64,000 nt of DNA from Colwellia sp. 20A7 (GTDB lineage: Bacteria > Pseudomonadota > Gammaproteobacteria > Enterobacterales > Alteromonadaceae), in contig NZ_CP047130.1 of the NCBI RefSeq assembly GCF_009832865.1, positions 2,790,001-2,854,000 of the forward strand, read 5' to 3'. The translations under genes were made by a program, and so were the position numbers. The notes under the pieces were generated by a model that had not been told where the DNA came from, did no database searches, and was given only the letters and a program-made list of their open reading frames with translations. Shown piece after piece: positions 45,986-54,469 of the stretch (position 1 is its first letter; every line of letters begins with the position of its first letter).

Positions 45986-47536
45986 CTAATTATTTGAGAA
46001 TTTTGCTCTAAGTGCAGTGAATTCATCAAAATTTTCAATGATTAAATCAACCAACGCGGCATCAAACTTTTTATTTTTTTCTGACATAATAAAGTCTTTT
46101 ATTTTTTCGTCTGACCATGGCTCTTTGTAACATCGTTTAGAGCCTAACGCATCAAATACATCAACAATAGCCATAATTCTTGATTCTATAGGAATACTCT
46201 CCCCTTTTAGTCCATCAGGGTAACCAGACCCATCCCAATTCTCATGATGGTAATGCGCTAGTCTCGATGCTAATTTAGACACATTTGCAGTAGGCTGTTG
46301 TAAAAGACCTTCACCTATTTGAGTTTGTGTTTGGGGTTTCATAACCTCCCACTCCTCATGTGTTAATTTTTCAGTTCTCTGTAATAAATCTTCTGGTACT
46401 GCAATTTTTCCTAAATCATGTAACGGAGCGGCTAAATACAATGCCTTAACAAAAGAGTCTTCTAACCCTATTTTTTTTGCTAATAATTCACAAAGCGAAG
46501 CAACGCGCTTTACATGAGATCCTGTTTCTTTACTTCGCGCTTCAACCGCTTCACTAATAATAAAAAGTAACTCTTGTTGTGATTTTTCTATTTCTTTTTG
46601 TTTGGTCAAGTTTTCTAAAATTAGCGCTACATTGGTAGCAAATAATTCTGCCAAACTAACATTAAAATGCTCTTCCTTGTCATTTTCAAACTCGATATAC
46701 AAAACAGAGGCAGCATTTCCTGGCGACTGATAATAGCCAACGAAACAGTTTTCATTACTGAAATGTTTTTTGTCTTTAAATACTTTTTTAATTTTTTCTT
46801 TTACACCCTCTGATATATCTGATGATTCTAAAGAGTCAGACTTACTGACATACTTACCAGTACAAGCAAGTATTAAACTAGATGATTGCATGTCAAAATC
46901 AATTTGAGTACGAGCAATATATAATGCTGAACTATCTACATCCATTAATGATAATAAATGACTTAAAGCAGCAGAGCCAAAAGATTTTAATTGATCTTTC
47001 TTAAGTAAATCATGAGTCGCTTCAAGTAACTTTTTAAAAGCATCTAAACTACGCTGAATAGTTGTAATATCTCGATATGCTCTAATACTAGCGTACACTG
47101 TGGTGATCATTTTATTAGATGTGAAATCTGTCTTTTCTTTATAATCATTAATATCATACTCTTTAATGACTTTTGCTTCTGGCGCAGTTCCTGCCTGTCC
47201 CGTTCTAAGTACTAAGCGAATAGCCTGATTCTTTAACTCTTTTCGTATCCATTGTACTAACTCTAAACCGGCATAATCGGTTTCCATCACAACATCAACA
47301 AATGCCATGCAAAAATCATCATCCCTTAATAACTGCTCCTTAGCTTCAATCATAGAGAAGACGGAGACTATCTCTAACGGACGACCTTCAATTTCAACGT
47401 CATTCAAAACTAGTTTAGTAACTTGGTGTACTGAATCATCATCATCAACAACGAGAATGCGCCATTTTTTATTGCATTTTTTTGTACTTAAGCCGCTATT
47501 TTCTTCTGATTCTTCTTTAAAAATAAAATCATTCAT
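45986..47536 (-). CDS. Response regulator with DUF3369 and HD-GYP phosphodiesterase domains
   Basis: A 516-residue signalling protein. Residues ~27-150 are a receiver domain (LVVDDDDSV; phospho-acceptor Asp in MAFVDVVME; RTGQAG). Residues ~165-320 are a DUF3369/GAF-like sensor. Residues ~325-500 are an HD-GYP domain with HDLGKIAVPEDLL and the HHENWDGSGYPDGLKG motif complete, so c-di-GMP hydrolysis is expected. No partner kinase lies nearby. yfbR follows after 13 bases, likely in the same transcript. Confidence 0.92.
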   Translation of the reverse strand: MNDFIFKEESEENSGLSTKKCNKKWRILVVDDDDSVHQVTKLVLNDVEIEGRPLEIVSVFSMIEAKEQLLRDDDFCMAFVDVVMETDYAGLELVQWIRKELKNQAIRLVLRTGQAGTAPEAKVIKEYDINDYKEKTDFTSNKMITTVYASIRAYRDITTIQRSLDAFKKLLEATHDLLKKDQLKSFGSAALSHLLSLMDVDSSALYIARTQIDFDMQSSSLILACTGKYVSKSDSLESSDISEGVKEKIKKVFKDKKHFSNENCFVGYYQSPGNAASVLYIEFENDKEEHFNVSLAELFATNVALILENLTKQKEIEKSQQELLFIISEAVEARSKETGSHVKRVASLCELLAKKIGLEDSFVKALYLAAPLHDLGKIAVPEDLLQRTEKLTHEEWEVMKPQTQTQIGEGLLQQPTANVSKLASRLAHYHHENWDGSGYPDGLKGESIPIESRIMAIVDVFDALGSKRCYKEPWSDEKIKDFIMSEKNKKFDAALVDLIIENFDEFTALRAKFSNN

Positions 47537-47613
47537 TTGATTTGTTTATCATTTTCAGTTTAGCCTTATTAATCAGTGTAATGCACATAATAAAAAAAGC
47601 ATTAAAAATATAC

Positions 47614-47641
47614 AAAAAAAGCGGCAAAAGCCGCTTTTTAT
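47614..47641 (-). terminator. Intrinsic terminator after the DUF4136 lipoprotein
   Basis: AAAAAGCGGC and GCCGCTTTTT pair around AAAA. On the minus strand a T-run follows the stem; the gene stop is at 47658. Confidence 0.88.
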
Positions 47642-47657
47642 TTAAAACAAATACTTA

Positions 47658-48230
47658 TTAATTAAATTGTGTAACTACTTCATTCACAGCATCTTTAACA
47701 ATACCTGACGTACCGTTTTCATCGTTAGAAGTGATACGTTTTGTGGCCCAACCATGCCATGCCGGTTGACGCAGTTTAACATCATAAACATCTATTGCTA
47801 ACTTGCCTTCAGTATATTGACGAACTGTCACTTCATCTCTTATGCTTCTGCCAAACATACCGCCATAATAACGTCGTCCCCAACCAAAACTAGCATTGTA
47901 TGAAGAAGGATAGCTACTCACCTTAATTTTATCTCTGCTACCCACAGTATAAGAAATAGTAAAATCAGCTTTTTCAGCTTCGGCTATTAATGTGTAGCCT
48001 TTGGCTATAAATGCTTTTTCAATAGCTTCATCGACACGAAACTTCATAACCGGGTTAAAATCCTCAGCTGGTGCCATTATTTTAGCGGGTGTTAACCAGG
48101 CAAAAGTTTTATAGTTCGCCGTATCTATATTCTCATTCTTATCAGAGCCAACTTTTACGTTATAAGTACTTGCACAGCTTGCAACAAGTAAAACGAATAC
48201 AGTAACTAATGTTACTTTTATAGCGTTCAT
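47658..48230 (-). CDS. DUF4136 domain lipoprotein
   Basis: A 190-residue exported lipoprotein: signal peptide VTLVTVFVLLVAS with lipobox Cys at ~19 (VASC-AS). The DUF4136 core follows (YNVKVGSDKN, YKTFAWLTP, VDEAIEKAFIAKGY, ADFTISYTVG, GKLAIDVYDVKLRQPAWHGWA). Ser follows the Cys two residues on (Ala at +2), so outer-membrane sorting is likely. Function of the family is unknown. The second Met (48230) is preferred over the one three codons upstream. Confidence 0.85.
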   Translation of the reverse strand: MNAIKVTLVTVFVLLVASCASTYNVKVGSDKNENIDTANYKTFAWLTPAKIMAPAEDFNPVMKFRVDEAIEKAFIAKGYTLIAEAEKADFTISYTVGSRDKIKVSSYPSSYNASFGWGRRYYGGMFGRSIRDEVTVRQYTEGKLAIDVYDVKLRQPAWHGWATKRITSNDENGTSGIVKDAVNEVVTQFN

Positions 48231-48474
48231 ATTTCCCACCTTCCACTTATTTAATTAAAACTTAACTAAAGAATTCAGTACTAACTTTTTAATACTACCG
48301 TAAATACTAAAATACTACTGCTTATTAAATGTAACATTGCGTTAACTATAAATCATCATGGCACGCTTAAACAGAATAAATAGGAAATAAACTATAATCC
48401 TTGTTTTATTTCAAATAACTTATCATCCTATTAAAAAAATATTAAGAAATATTATGCCTTATTGTAATTAAAGG

Positions 48475-48503
48475 TTGACAGTTATTGTTAAACCCTTTAA
48501 AAA
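48475..48503 (+). promoter_or_regulatory. Promoter of the ilvIH leader transcript
   Basis: A perfect -35 TTGACA (48475-48480) is followed after 17 bases by TAAAAA (48498-48503), a fair -10. Transcription would begin near 48510, about 48 bases before the leader-peptide ATG. Confidence 0.6.
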
Positions 48504-48557
48504 TAGAGCCAAGTATTATCTTTTTACCATAATTAAATTTAATTAAGTTAGTTAAGC

Positions 48558-48653
48558 ATGTATTCAATTAATCAAAACAATAAATTAAACGTCGTCCTCA
48601 TGGTCGTAGTGATAGTCAAATCACTTCGAGGGTTAGGTTGTTTTAAAAATTAA
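48558..48653 (+). CDS. ilvIH leader peptide (attenuation)
   Basis: A 31-residue frame starting at ATG 48558. Residues 12-20 read VVLMVVVIV, so eight of nine consecutive codons are Val, Leu or Ile (the other is Met). Its stop lies inside the alternative RNA structures upstream of ilvI. Such a run is the control element of branched-chain amino-acid attenuators: ribosomes stall there when charged tRNA-Val/Ile/Leu is scarce. The ribosome site is weak. Confidence 0.88.
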   Translation: MYSINQNNKLNVVLMVVVIVKSLRGLGCFKN

Positions 48654-48720
48654 TTTTAATTAAAACAGATATACAAATAAATAACCAAACCCTCGCTCTA
48701 TTTTAGGCCGAGGGTTTTTT
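48627..48720 (+). promoter_or_regulatory. ilvIH transcription attenuator
   Basis: Terminator: AAACCCTCG (48687-48695) pairs with CGAGGGTTT (48709-48717) and runs into T's. Antiterminator: CGAGGGTT and GGTT (48627-48639), inside the leader-peptide frame, pair with AACC and AACCCTCG (48683-48695), leaving one A-A mismatch, and so mask the terminator's left arm. The leader-peptide control codons sit just before the 48627 arm. All parts of classical attenuation are present. Confidence 0.9.
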
Positions 48721-48747
48721 ATGTATTAATCATTAATAGGTATCAAT

Positions 48748-50475
48748 ATGACAACAGAACTTTTTACTGGTGCAGAAATGGTAGTAAAAGCATTATCCGC
48801 ACTTAAGGTTAAATATATTTTTGGCTACCCTGGAGGTTCAGTTTTAGATCTTTATGATGCTATTTTCCAACAAGATGAAATTGAACACATTTTAGTACGC
48901 CATGAGCAAGCAGCTACTCATATGGCTGATGGTTATACTAGAGCTACTGGTGAAGTTGGTGTTGTTCTAGCAACCTCTGGTCCTGGCGCGACAAACTGTG
49001 TTACAGGAATAGCGACAGCTTACATGGATTCTATTCCAATGGTGGTATTGGCTGGTCAAGTGCCAACAACCTTAATTGGTAATGATGCATTTCAAGAAAC
49101 TGATATTGTGGGTTGTACACGCCCTATTATTAAACATAGCTTCAATTGTCGCGATTTAGCAGATATCCCTAACGTGATTGCTAAAGCATTCTACATTGCT
49201 AGTACAGGTAGACCCGGCCCAGTTGTGGTTGAATTACCAAAAGACTTACTTATACCACAAAATAAAGCGCCCTTTACTATTGAAACTAACCCGACAATAC
49301 GCTCTTATAATCCAAATATTAAAGGTCATCCAAAACAAATTCGTAAAGCCGCAAAAGCAATCAATGAAGCGAAAAAGTTAGTGGTTTATTCTGGTGGCGG
49401 TATTGTTATCGCAAATGCTTCAGAGCTATTAACTAAATTAGTTGAAACATTAAAAGCTCCTATCACTAATACCTTAATGGGTCTTGGCGGTATATCAGGA
49501 ACCCATGAAAACTTTATTGGTATGCTAGGTATGCATGGTAGCTTAGAGGCAAATAAAGCAATGGCTAATGCTGATGTTATTCTTGCACTTGGGGTTCGCT
49601 TTGACGATAGAGTAACGAATAATGTTGAAAAATTCTGTCCTAATGCAAATATTATTCATGTAGATATTGATCCAACGTCAATATCAAAAACTATCAACGC
49701 ACATATCCCTGTCGTTGGCTTAGTTGACATTGTAATGCAGCAATTACTTGATGAACTTAGCGCAATTAATTACACACCTGATGAAGCAGCATTAAAAGAT
49801 TGGTGGGAACAAGTCAACGTATGGCGCGATGTAAAAAGTGTGAGCTATAAACAAGCAGAAGGTGAAAAAATAAAACCTCAACGTGTAATAGAAGCCATGT
49901 ATCGAATTACCGAGGGGCAAGCTTACGTTGCATCAGATGTAGGGCAGCATCAAATGTTTGCAGCCCAATACTATCCGTTTGATAAACCTCGCCAATGGAT
50001 AAATTCAGGTGGCGCAGGTACTATGGGGTTTGGCCTACCCGCAGCTATGGGCGCCAAACTTGCCTTTCCAGATAAACATGTTATTTGCATTACCGGTGAC
50101 GGGTCAATTCAAATGAATATCCAAGAATTATCTACCTGTAAACAGTACAACCTTCCGGTAGTAATAATTACGTTGAATAACCGTTCTCTTGGTATGGTAC
50201 GTCAATGGCAAGATATGGTTTACGATGGCAGACACGCCTCATCTTACATGGAGTCACTTCCTGATTTCATTAAAGTGGCAGAGGCTTACGGCCATGTAGG
50301 TATTAAAATTGATACTTTAGATGAATTAGAGCCAAAATTAAAAGAAGCTTTTAGTATTAAAAATCAATTAGTATTTGTCGACGTATTAGTTGACGAAAAA
50401 GAACATGTTTATCCTATGCATATTCGCCAAGGCGGTATTGATGACATGTGGATATCTAAAGGAGTTAAAGCCTAA
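48748..50475 (+). CDS. ilvI: Acetolactate synthase large subunit
   Basis: A 575-residue ThDP enzyme, first common step of valine, leucine and isoleucine synthesis. Seen: the catalytic Glu region [19 protein letters not shown], the FAD-binding segment [10 protein letters not shown], and the ThDP motif [12 protein letters not shown]...[12 protein letters not shown]. It pairs with IlvH, the regulatory subunit, encoded just downstream. AGG precedes the ATG. Controlled by the upstream attenuator. Its stop overlaps a mini-ORF start (TAATG). Confidence 0.95.
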   Translation: MTTELFTGAEMVVKALSALKVKYIFGYPGGSVLDLYDAIFQQDEIEHILVRHEQAATHMADGYTRATGEVGVVLATSGPGATNCVTGIATAYMDSIPMVVLAGQVPTTLIGNDAFQETDIVGCTRPIIKHSFNCRDLADIPNVIAKAFYIASTGRPGPVVVELPKDLLIPQNKAPFTIETNPTIRSYNPNIKGHPKQIRKAAKAINEAKKLVVYSGGGIVIANASELLTKLVETLKAPITNTLMGLGGISGTHENFIGMLGMHGSLEANKAMANADVILALGVRFDDRVTNNVEKFCPNANIIHVDIDPTSISKTINAHIPVVGLVDIVMQQLLDELSAINYTPDEAALKDWWEQVNVWRDVKSVSYKQAEGEKIKPQRVIEAMYRITEGQAYVASDVGQHQMFAAQYYPFDKPRQWINSGGAGTMGFGLPAAMGAKLAFPDKHVICITGDGSIQMNIQELSTCKQYNLPVVIITLNNRSLGMVRQWQDMVYDGRHASSYMESLPDFIKVAEAYGHVGIKIDTLDELEPKLKEAFSIKNQLVFVDVLVDEKEHVYPMHIRQGGIDDMWISKGVKA

Positions 50476-50561
50476 TGAAATATTTATCAAAATGTAAAAA
50501 GAACGTAAATAATATTGATGACATATGGGCTGATATAGCTACTAAAGGAGATAAGGCATAA
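50475..50561 (+). CDS. 28-residue mini-ORF coupled between ilvI and ilvH
   Basis: ATG at 50475 overlaps the ilvI stop (TAATG) and its own stop overlaps the ilvH ATG in the same way. Both starts are preceded by AAAGGAG. Its end (NIDDIWADIATKGDKA) mimics the ilvI tail ([13 protein letters not shown]), and the DNA matches too: ATTGATGACATGTGG at 50437 against ATTGATGACATATGG at 50514, then AAAGGAG and TAATG. It looks like a tandem duplication of the ilvI 3' end with its coupling junction. Probably translated; function unknown. Confidence 0.6.
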   Translation: MKYLSKCKKNVNNIDDIWADIATKGDKA

Positions 50562-51058
50562 TGCGACATATTTTAGCGATCCTACTGGAAAATGAAGCTG
50601 GTGCTTTATCACGTATCGTTGGTCTTTTTTCTCAACGAGCATTTAATATAGAAAGCTTAACTGTTGCTCCAACGGATGATAACAGCTTATCTCGAATCAC
50701 AATTTCAACCATAGGCGATGACAAAGTTTTAGAGCAAATTGTAAAGCAAGTAAATAAGCTAGTTGACGTTATTAAAGTGTCTGAACTAACAGATAGAAAA
50801 CATGTTGAACGAGAGTTACTGCTCGTTAAAGTTGCCGCTTTAAATGACAAGTCTCGTACTGAAGTTAAGCGAGTAACAGATATTTTTCGTGGCTCTATTA
50901 TTGATATTGGCAAACAAGTTTATACGATAGAATTAACCGGTAACAGTGATAAGCTTAACGCCTTTATTGAAGTGTTAAGTAATGAAACAGAAATAATAGA
51001 ATCGGCTCGTTCAGGTTGCGTTGGCATGGCACGTGGCGATAAGTCTTTACGAGTATAA
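50561..51058 (+). CDS. ilvH: Acetolactate synthase small (regulatory) subunit
   Basis: A 165-residue ACT-domain protein. The N-terminal ACT domain (HILAILLENEAGALSRIVGLFSQRAFNIESLTV) binds valine for feedback inhibition; the C-terminal domain (RELLLVKV, then FRGSIIDIG, ARSGCVGMARG) is typical. It activates and regulates IlvI. Its ATG overlaps the mini-ORF stop, so its translation is likely coupled to that frame. A terminator follows. Confidence 0.95.
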   Translation: MRHILAILLENEAGALSRIVGLFSQRAFNIESLTVAPTDDNSLSRITISTIGDDKVLEQIVKQVNKLVDVIKVSELTDRKHVERELLLVKVAALNDKSRTEVKRVTDIFRGSIIDIGKQVYTIELTGNSDKLNAFIEVLSNETEIIESARSGCVGMARGDKSLRV

Positions 51059-51083
51059 GCACTCTCTTTTAAAAAATAGGATG

Positions 51084-51118
51084 CTGTAAAGTATGTTTAC
51101 TTTACAGTTCTATTTTTT
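51084..51118 (+). terminator. Intrinsic terminator of ilvIH
   Basis: CTGTAAAGTA and TACTTTACAG pair around TGTT, followed by a T-rich run, 25 bases after the ilvH stop. Confidence 0.88.
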
Positions 51119-51144
51119 TAACTTTATATTACTGGAAATATTTA

Positions 51145-51354
51145 ATGATTAAATTAGGAAAATATCAACACTTTAAAGGGAGTTACTATCAAGTACTTCA
51201 CCTTGCAAGACATAGTGAAACGGAAGAATATTTAGTTGTTTATCACCCTTTTGATAGTTCAGACGATATTTGGGTTCGCCCTTTAGCAATGTTCAATGAA
51301 ACTATTATCAGAGAGGGTAAAAGTATTCAACGCTTCAAGCATATAGAAGAATGA
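51145..51354 (+). CDS. DUF1653 domain protein
   Basis: A 69-residue protein consisting almost wholly of a DUF1653 domain: KYQHFKGSYYQVLHLARHSE, EYLVVYHPFD, WVRPLAMFNETI. These small beta-barrel proteins are widespread in bacteria; function unknown. GGAA precedes the ATG. Confidence 0.85.
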   Translation: MIKLGKYQHFKGSYYQVLHLARHSETEEYLVVYHPFDSSDDIWVRPLAMFNETIIREGKSIQRFKHIEE

Positions 51355-51423
51355 TCGCCAAAGTATTGAATACCTAATTTTGAATGTAGTCCTTATGATA
51401 GATTTTGTGTAGTTTAAGTATTT

Positions 51424-51693
51424 TTAGCTTATAGAAAAAAAGTTATGCTCTTGCCAATCTACTTGTTTGTGTTGAACTTTAGTAACATCTGCTAGTGTAG
51501 GGCCCGTTTCTAGCCACACTAGCATTTTTTGTACATCGACATCTTTACCTGAAAGAAATACTTCTACGTCACCATCAGCTAAGTTGCGAGCATAGCCACT
51601 GAGTCCATACTCAATTGCTTTTTGTTGACTTGATACCCTAAAGTAAACACCTTGAACCTTACCTGATATATGACTAATGTAACTAACATTCAT
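51424..51693 (-). CDS. acyP: Acylphosphatase
   Basis: An 89-residue alpha/beta enzyme that hydrolyses acyl phosphates. The catalytic Arg is in GKVQGVYFRVSSQQKA and the catalytic Asn in GYARNLADGDVEVFLSG. Length is normal. It is convergent with the DUF1653 gene. Confidence 0.93.
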   Translation of the reverse strand: MNVSYISHISGKVQGVYFRVSSQQKAIEYGLSGYARNLADGDVEVFLSGKDVDVQKMLVWLETGPTLADVTKVQHKQVDWQEHNFFSIS

Positions 51694-51783
51694 TATGTAA
51701 ACTCTTTTAATTATATTTTTGATACTTATATAAACTAAAGTATAGACGCTAATCTTAAATTAAAAGTTCAAAAAACAATAAAA

Positions 51784-52638
51784 TTAACTATTTATTGCTT
51801 GTTTAACTTTTTCTTTATAACTACGACTTACTTTTAATTCTTTGCCATTTTTCAATATCAATAAATATTCACCACTTGCTTGGCTACAAAATTTTTCAAC
51901 ATAGTCTTTATTAACAATAGTAGAGCGGTGGTTTCTAATAAACACTTTTGGATCAAGATGCTCTTCAAGTTGCTTCATTGTTTTTCTTAAGATATGTGTA
52001 TTTTCTTGTGGATTATCTAGCGACTGATGTTGCGAAGTATTAGTTGTATGAACACACATATAGTCTCCGGCAGCATCAATCCAAATAATATCTTTAACGG
52101 GAACTCTAGTGACTTCACCAACATCTTTAATCGCTAATATATCCGAGTAATTAGATAGACTGACAGGTTGGTTATTAGTAAGCTCTGTTAAGATTTGTTG
52201 ATAATTGTTACCGGTGACATCACTGACTAATTTAATCAATTTAGACTTATGCTCTGCATCAGTACTTGATTTAAAGTGTTGTCTAATTTTGTCAAGTGTT
52301 TGAGCAAGGCGCTCTTCATTGGTTGGTTTTAAAATGTAATCAAGCGCATATACTTCAAAAGCTTTAATCGCATACTGATCAAAAGCCGTGGCAAAAACCA
52401 CCAGTGGCATTCTCAACCCTTGCTTTTCAATTTCATCAATAACTTGAAAACCAGTTAACCCAGGCATTTGAATATCAAGAAACATTAAATCGACCTGATT
52501 ATCTCGTATTACTTCAATCGCTTCTCTGCCATTACTACATTGTTCAATGATATGAATATCGCTGAAGCTTTGTAGACGTATGCTTAACCCCTTTCGAGCA
52601 AGCGGTTCATCATCTACAATAATTGTGCGAAAAATCAT
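51784..52638 (-). CDS. LytTR-family response regulator
   Basis: A 284-residue response regulator. Receiver domain at residues 1-~120 (IIVDDEPLARKGL; phospho-acceptor Asp in LMFLDIQMPGLTGF; Lys in YILKPTNEE). The LytTR DNA-binding domain occupies ~180-284 (WIDAAGDYMCVHT, FIRNHRSTIVNKDYVEKF, LKVSRSYKEKV). It should bind direct repeats at target promoters. Encoded 44 bases downstream of its likely partner kinase. Confidence 0.92.
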   Translation of the reverse strand: MIFRTIIVDDEPLARKGLSIRLQSFSDIHIIEQCSNGREAIEVIRDNQVDLMFLDIQMPGLTGFQVIDEIEKQGLRMPLVVFATAFDQYAIKAFEVYALDYILKPTNEERLAQTLDKIRQHFKSSTDAEHKSKLIKLVSDVTGNNYQQILTELTNNQPVSLSNYSDILAIKDVGEVTRVPVKDIIWIDAAGDYMCVHTTNTSQHQSLDNPQENTHILRKTMKQLEEHLDPKVFIRNHRSTIVNKDYVEKFCSQASGEYLLILKNGKELKVSRSYKEKVKQAINS

Positions 52639-52682
52639 AACTCAATCCTGATAATGTGCTTTAAATAGTTTCACTGAACACA

Positions 52683-53747
52683 TTATAATAATTCAAATGG
52701 CATACGAATACTTACTTTAACACCCGATGGGATATTATTAGCAACAACAAGTGAATAATTATTAGTATATAAAGCATTTAAACGTTCACGAGTATTCACT
52801 AACCCTACACCATTTTCTCGATATAAGTTACCATCAACAATTTCTGCACCAGGTCCGTCATCCGCTAATTCTATCATTAAATCGTTAGCAAATTTATTCA
52901 CTGTGATTGTAATACTGCCACCTCTTTCTTGTGTCGCAACTGCATGTTTAATTGCGTTCTCAGCAATAGGCTGCAGAATCATACTGGGTACTAATGCTTT
53001 TTCACAATTTTCATTAATAGAAATATAAACTTGTAACCGCTCTTCAAAACGGACCTTTTCGATATCTAAATATAACTCTAGCGCTTGAATTTCACTATTT
53101 AAAGTCACTTTTTTCATCGGATCTTTATCAAGAGAATAACGTAAGAACTCACTTAATCTGGTTACCATACCATTAGCTGTAACATTATCTTTTAACAAGA
53201 TGAGTGTAGAAATAGCGTTAAGCGTATTAAATAAGAAGTGTGGATTAAGCTGGTATCGCAACATTTTTAACTGAGCCTGATGAGCAACAGAATTTGCTTT
53301 TAATACATTTTGCTTTTCAACTTGTAACATTTGATAGTATTTAGTACCAAAATACAAAACACTCCAGCTGAGAATGATATAAAACGACCAGACACTTGAT
53401 TGGGTATACATCAAGATAAAATCTGGTTTATAGCCGTGTTTATATATTTCCCAATAATTTAGGTTTTTAACAACTTGCCATAAAACGCCCGTGATATAAG
53501 AAGAGAAAACAACCACAAGCGCTATTTTAAGTGGCGGAAGATTCCAAACCCTACGATATATATAACGAAGAGGAACAGAAAACAACCAACCAGCATAAGC
53601 GTTTAAAAAAATAATAACGACAAATATATCGCGCAAATTATGAAGTAAAGACCCCAAGTAATGCACTAACGCAAAGCCAAACCAACCTGCAGTGTGAACA
53701 AGCCAGAATAGGCGATTTCTATTTTCGAGCAATGCTTTCCAATTCAC
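52683..53747 (-). CDS. LytS/AlgZ-type sensor histidine kinase
   Basis: A 354-residue kinase. Four hydrophobic helices fill residues ~12-140; then comes the His_kinase core with the phospho-acceptor His in LRYQLNPHFLFNTLNAIS, followed by the ATPase motifs NAIKHAV, DDGPGAEI and GVGLVNTRERL. It pairs with the LytTR regulator next door. The start is a GTG preceded by AGGA. The signal is unknown; the short four-helix sensor resembles AlgZ/FimS. Confidence 0.9.
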   Translation of the reverse strand: MNWKALLENRNRLFWLVHTAGWFGFALVHYLGSLLHNLRDIFVVIIFLNAYAGWLFSVPLRYIYRRVWNLPPLKIALVVVFSSYITGVLWQVVKNLNYWEIYKHGYKPDFILMYTQSSVWSFYIILSWSVLYFGTKYYQMLQVEKQNVLKANSVAHQAQLKMLRYQLNPHFLFNTLNAISTLILLKDNVTANGMVTRLSEFLRYSLDKDPMKKVTLNSEIQALELYLDIEKVRFEERLQVYISINENCEKALVPSMILQPIAENAIKHAVATQERGGSITITVNKFANDLMIELADDGPGAEIVDGNLYRENGVGLVNTRERLNALYTNNYSLVVANNIPSGVKVSIRMPFELL

Positions 53748-53868
53748 ATAAAATCCTAGAAAGTATAATGTCTACATATACCTTAATTATGCGTTAGCTA
53801 AAAATTAAGTGCACTGCCTTTAGTCTTAACTATATAACTGCTTATCGTTTTTATAACCTAAAATGTAA

Positions 53869-54219
53869 TCAAACCATCAACATTTCGCCTAAACGTTGAC
53901 CTCCAAGTAAATGCATATGAATATGGTATACTTCTTGACCACCATCACTATTGCAATTTACAATTAATCGATAGCCACTTTCATCAATGCCTTCTTGTTT
54001 AGCTAACTTTCTAGCGACAGTAAACATACGTCCCATGGTTAACTCATCAGCATCAGTAACATCATTTGTGGTAGGGATATGCTTATTAGGTACAATTAAG
54101 ATATGAGTGCTCACGCGTGGGGCAATATCCCTAAAAGCGCTTACTAATTCATCTTGGTAAAGTAATGGCGTTGGAATTTCTTGTCTAATAATTTTAGAAA
54201 AAATAGTTTCAGCTGTCAT
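53869..54219 (-). CDS. hinT: HIT-family purine nucleoside phosphoramidase
   Basis: About 116 residues with the histidine triad [14 protein letters not shown] and the upstream [20 protein letters not shown] segment. HinT hydrolyses nucleoside phosphoramidates such as AMP-lysine. Two in-frame ATGs exist (54225 and 54219); GTAGAG spacing favours the second. Confidence 0.92.
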   Translation of the reverse strand: MTAETIFSKIIRQEIPTPLLYQDELVSAFRDIAPRVSTHILIVPNKHIPTTNDVTDADELTMGRMFTVARKLAKQEGIDESGYRLIVNCNSDGGQEVYHIHMHLLGGQRLGEMLMV

Positions 54220-54469
54220 AGTCATCTCTACAATATAAGTTACTTTATGATTTGTTGCTATTTTACGTTAAAAAAACTTTCGGTAAACAACTTTCGCTAA
54301 ACAACTTCCCTAAACAACTAATTAACAATCATAAAGTATCGACAAACTATAAAAGTAAATCTACTCGAGTTACTTATATTGATTTTCATTTATTCAATTT
54401 TATTTCTATTCTGCAGAGAGAATAGAAATAAAAGTTACTCGCTATTTGCTATTTATAATAACTTAATAG

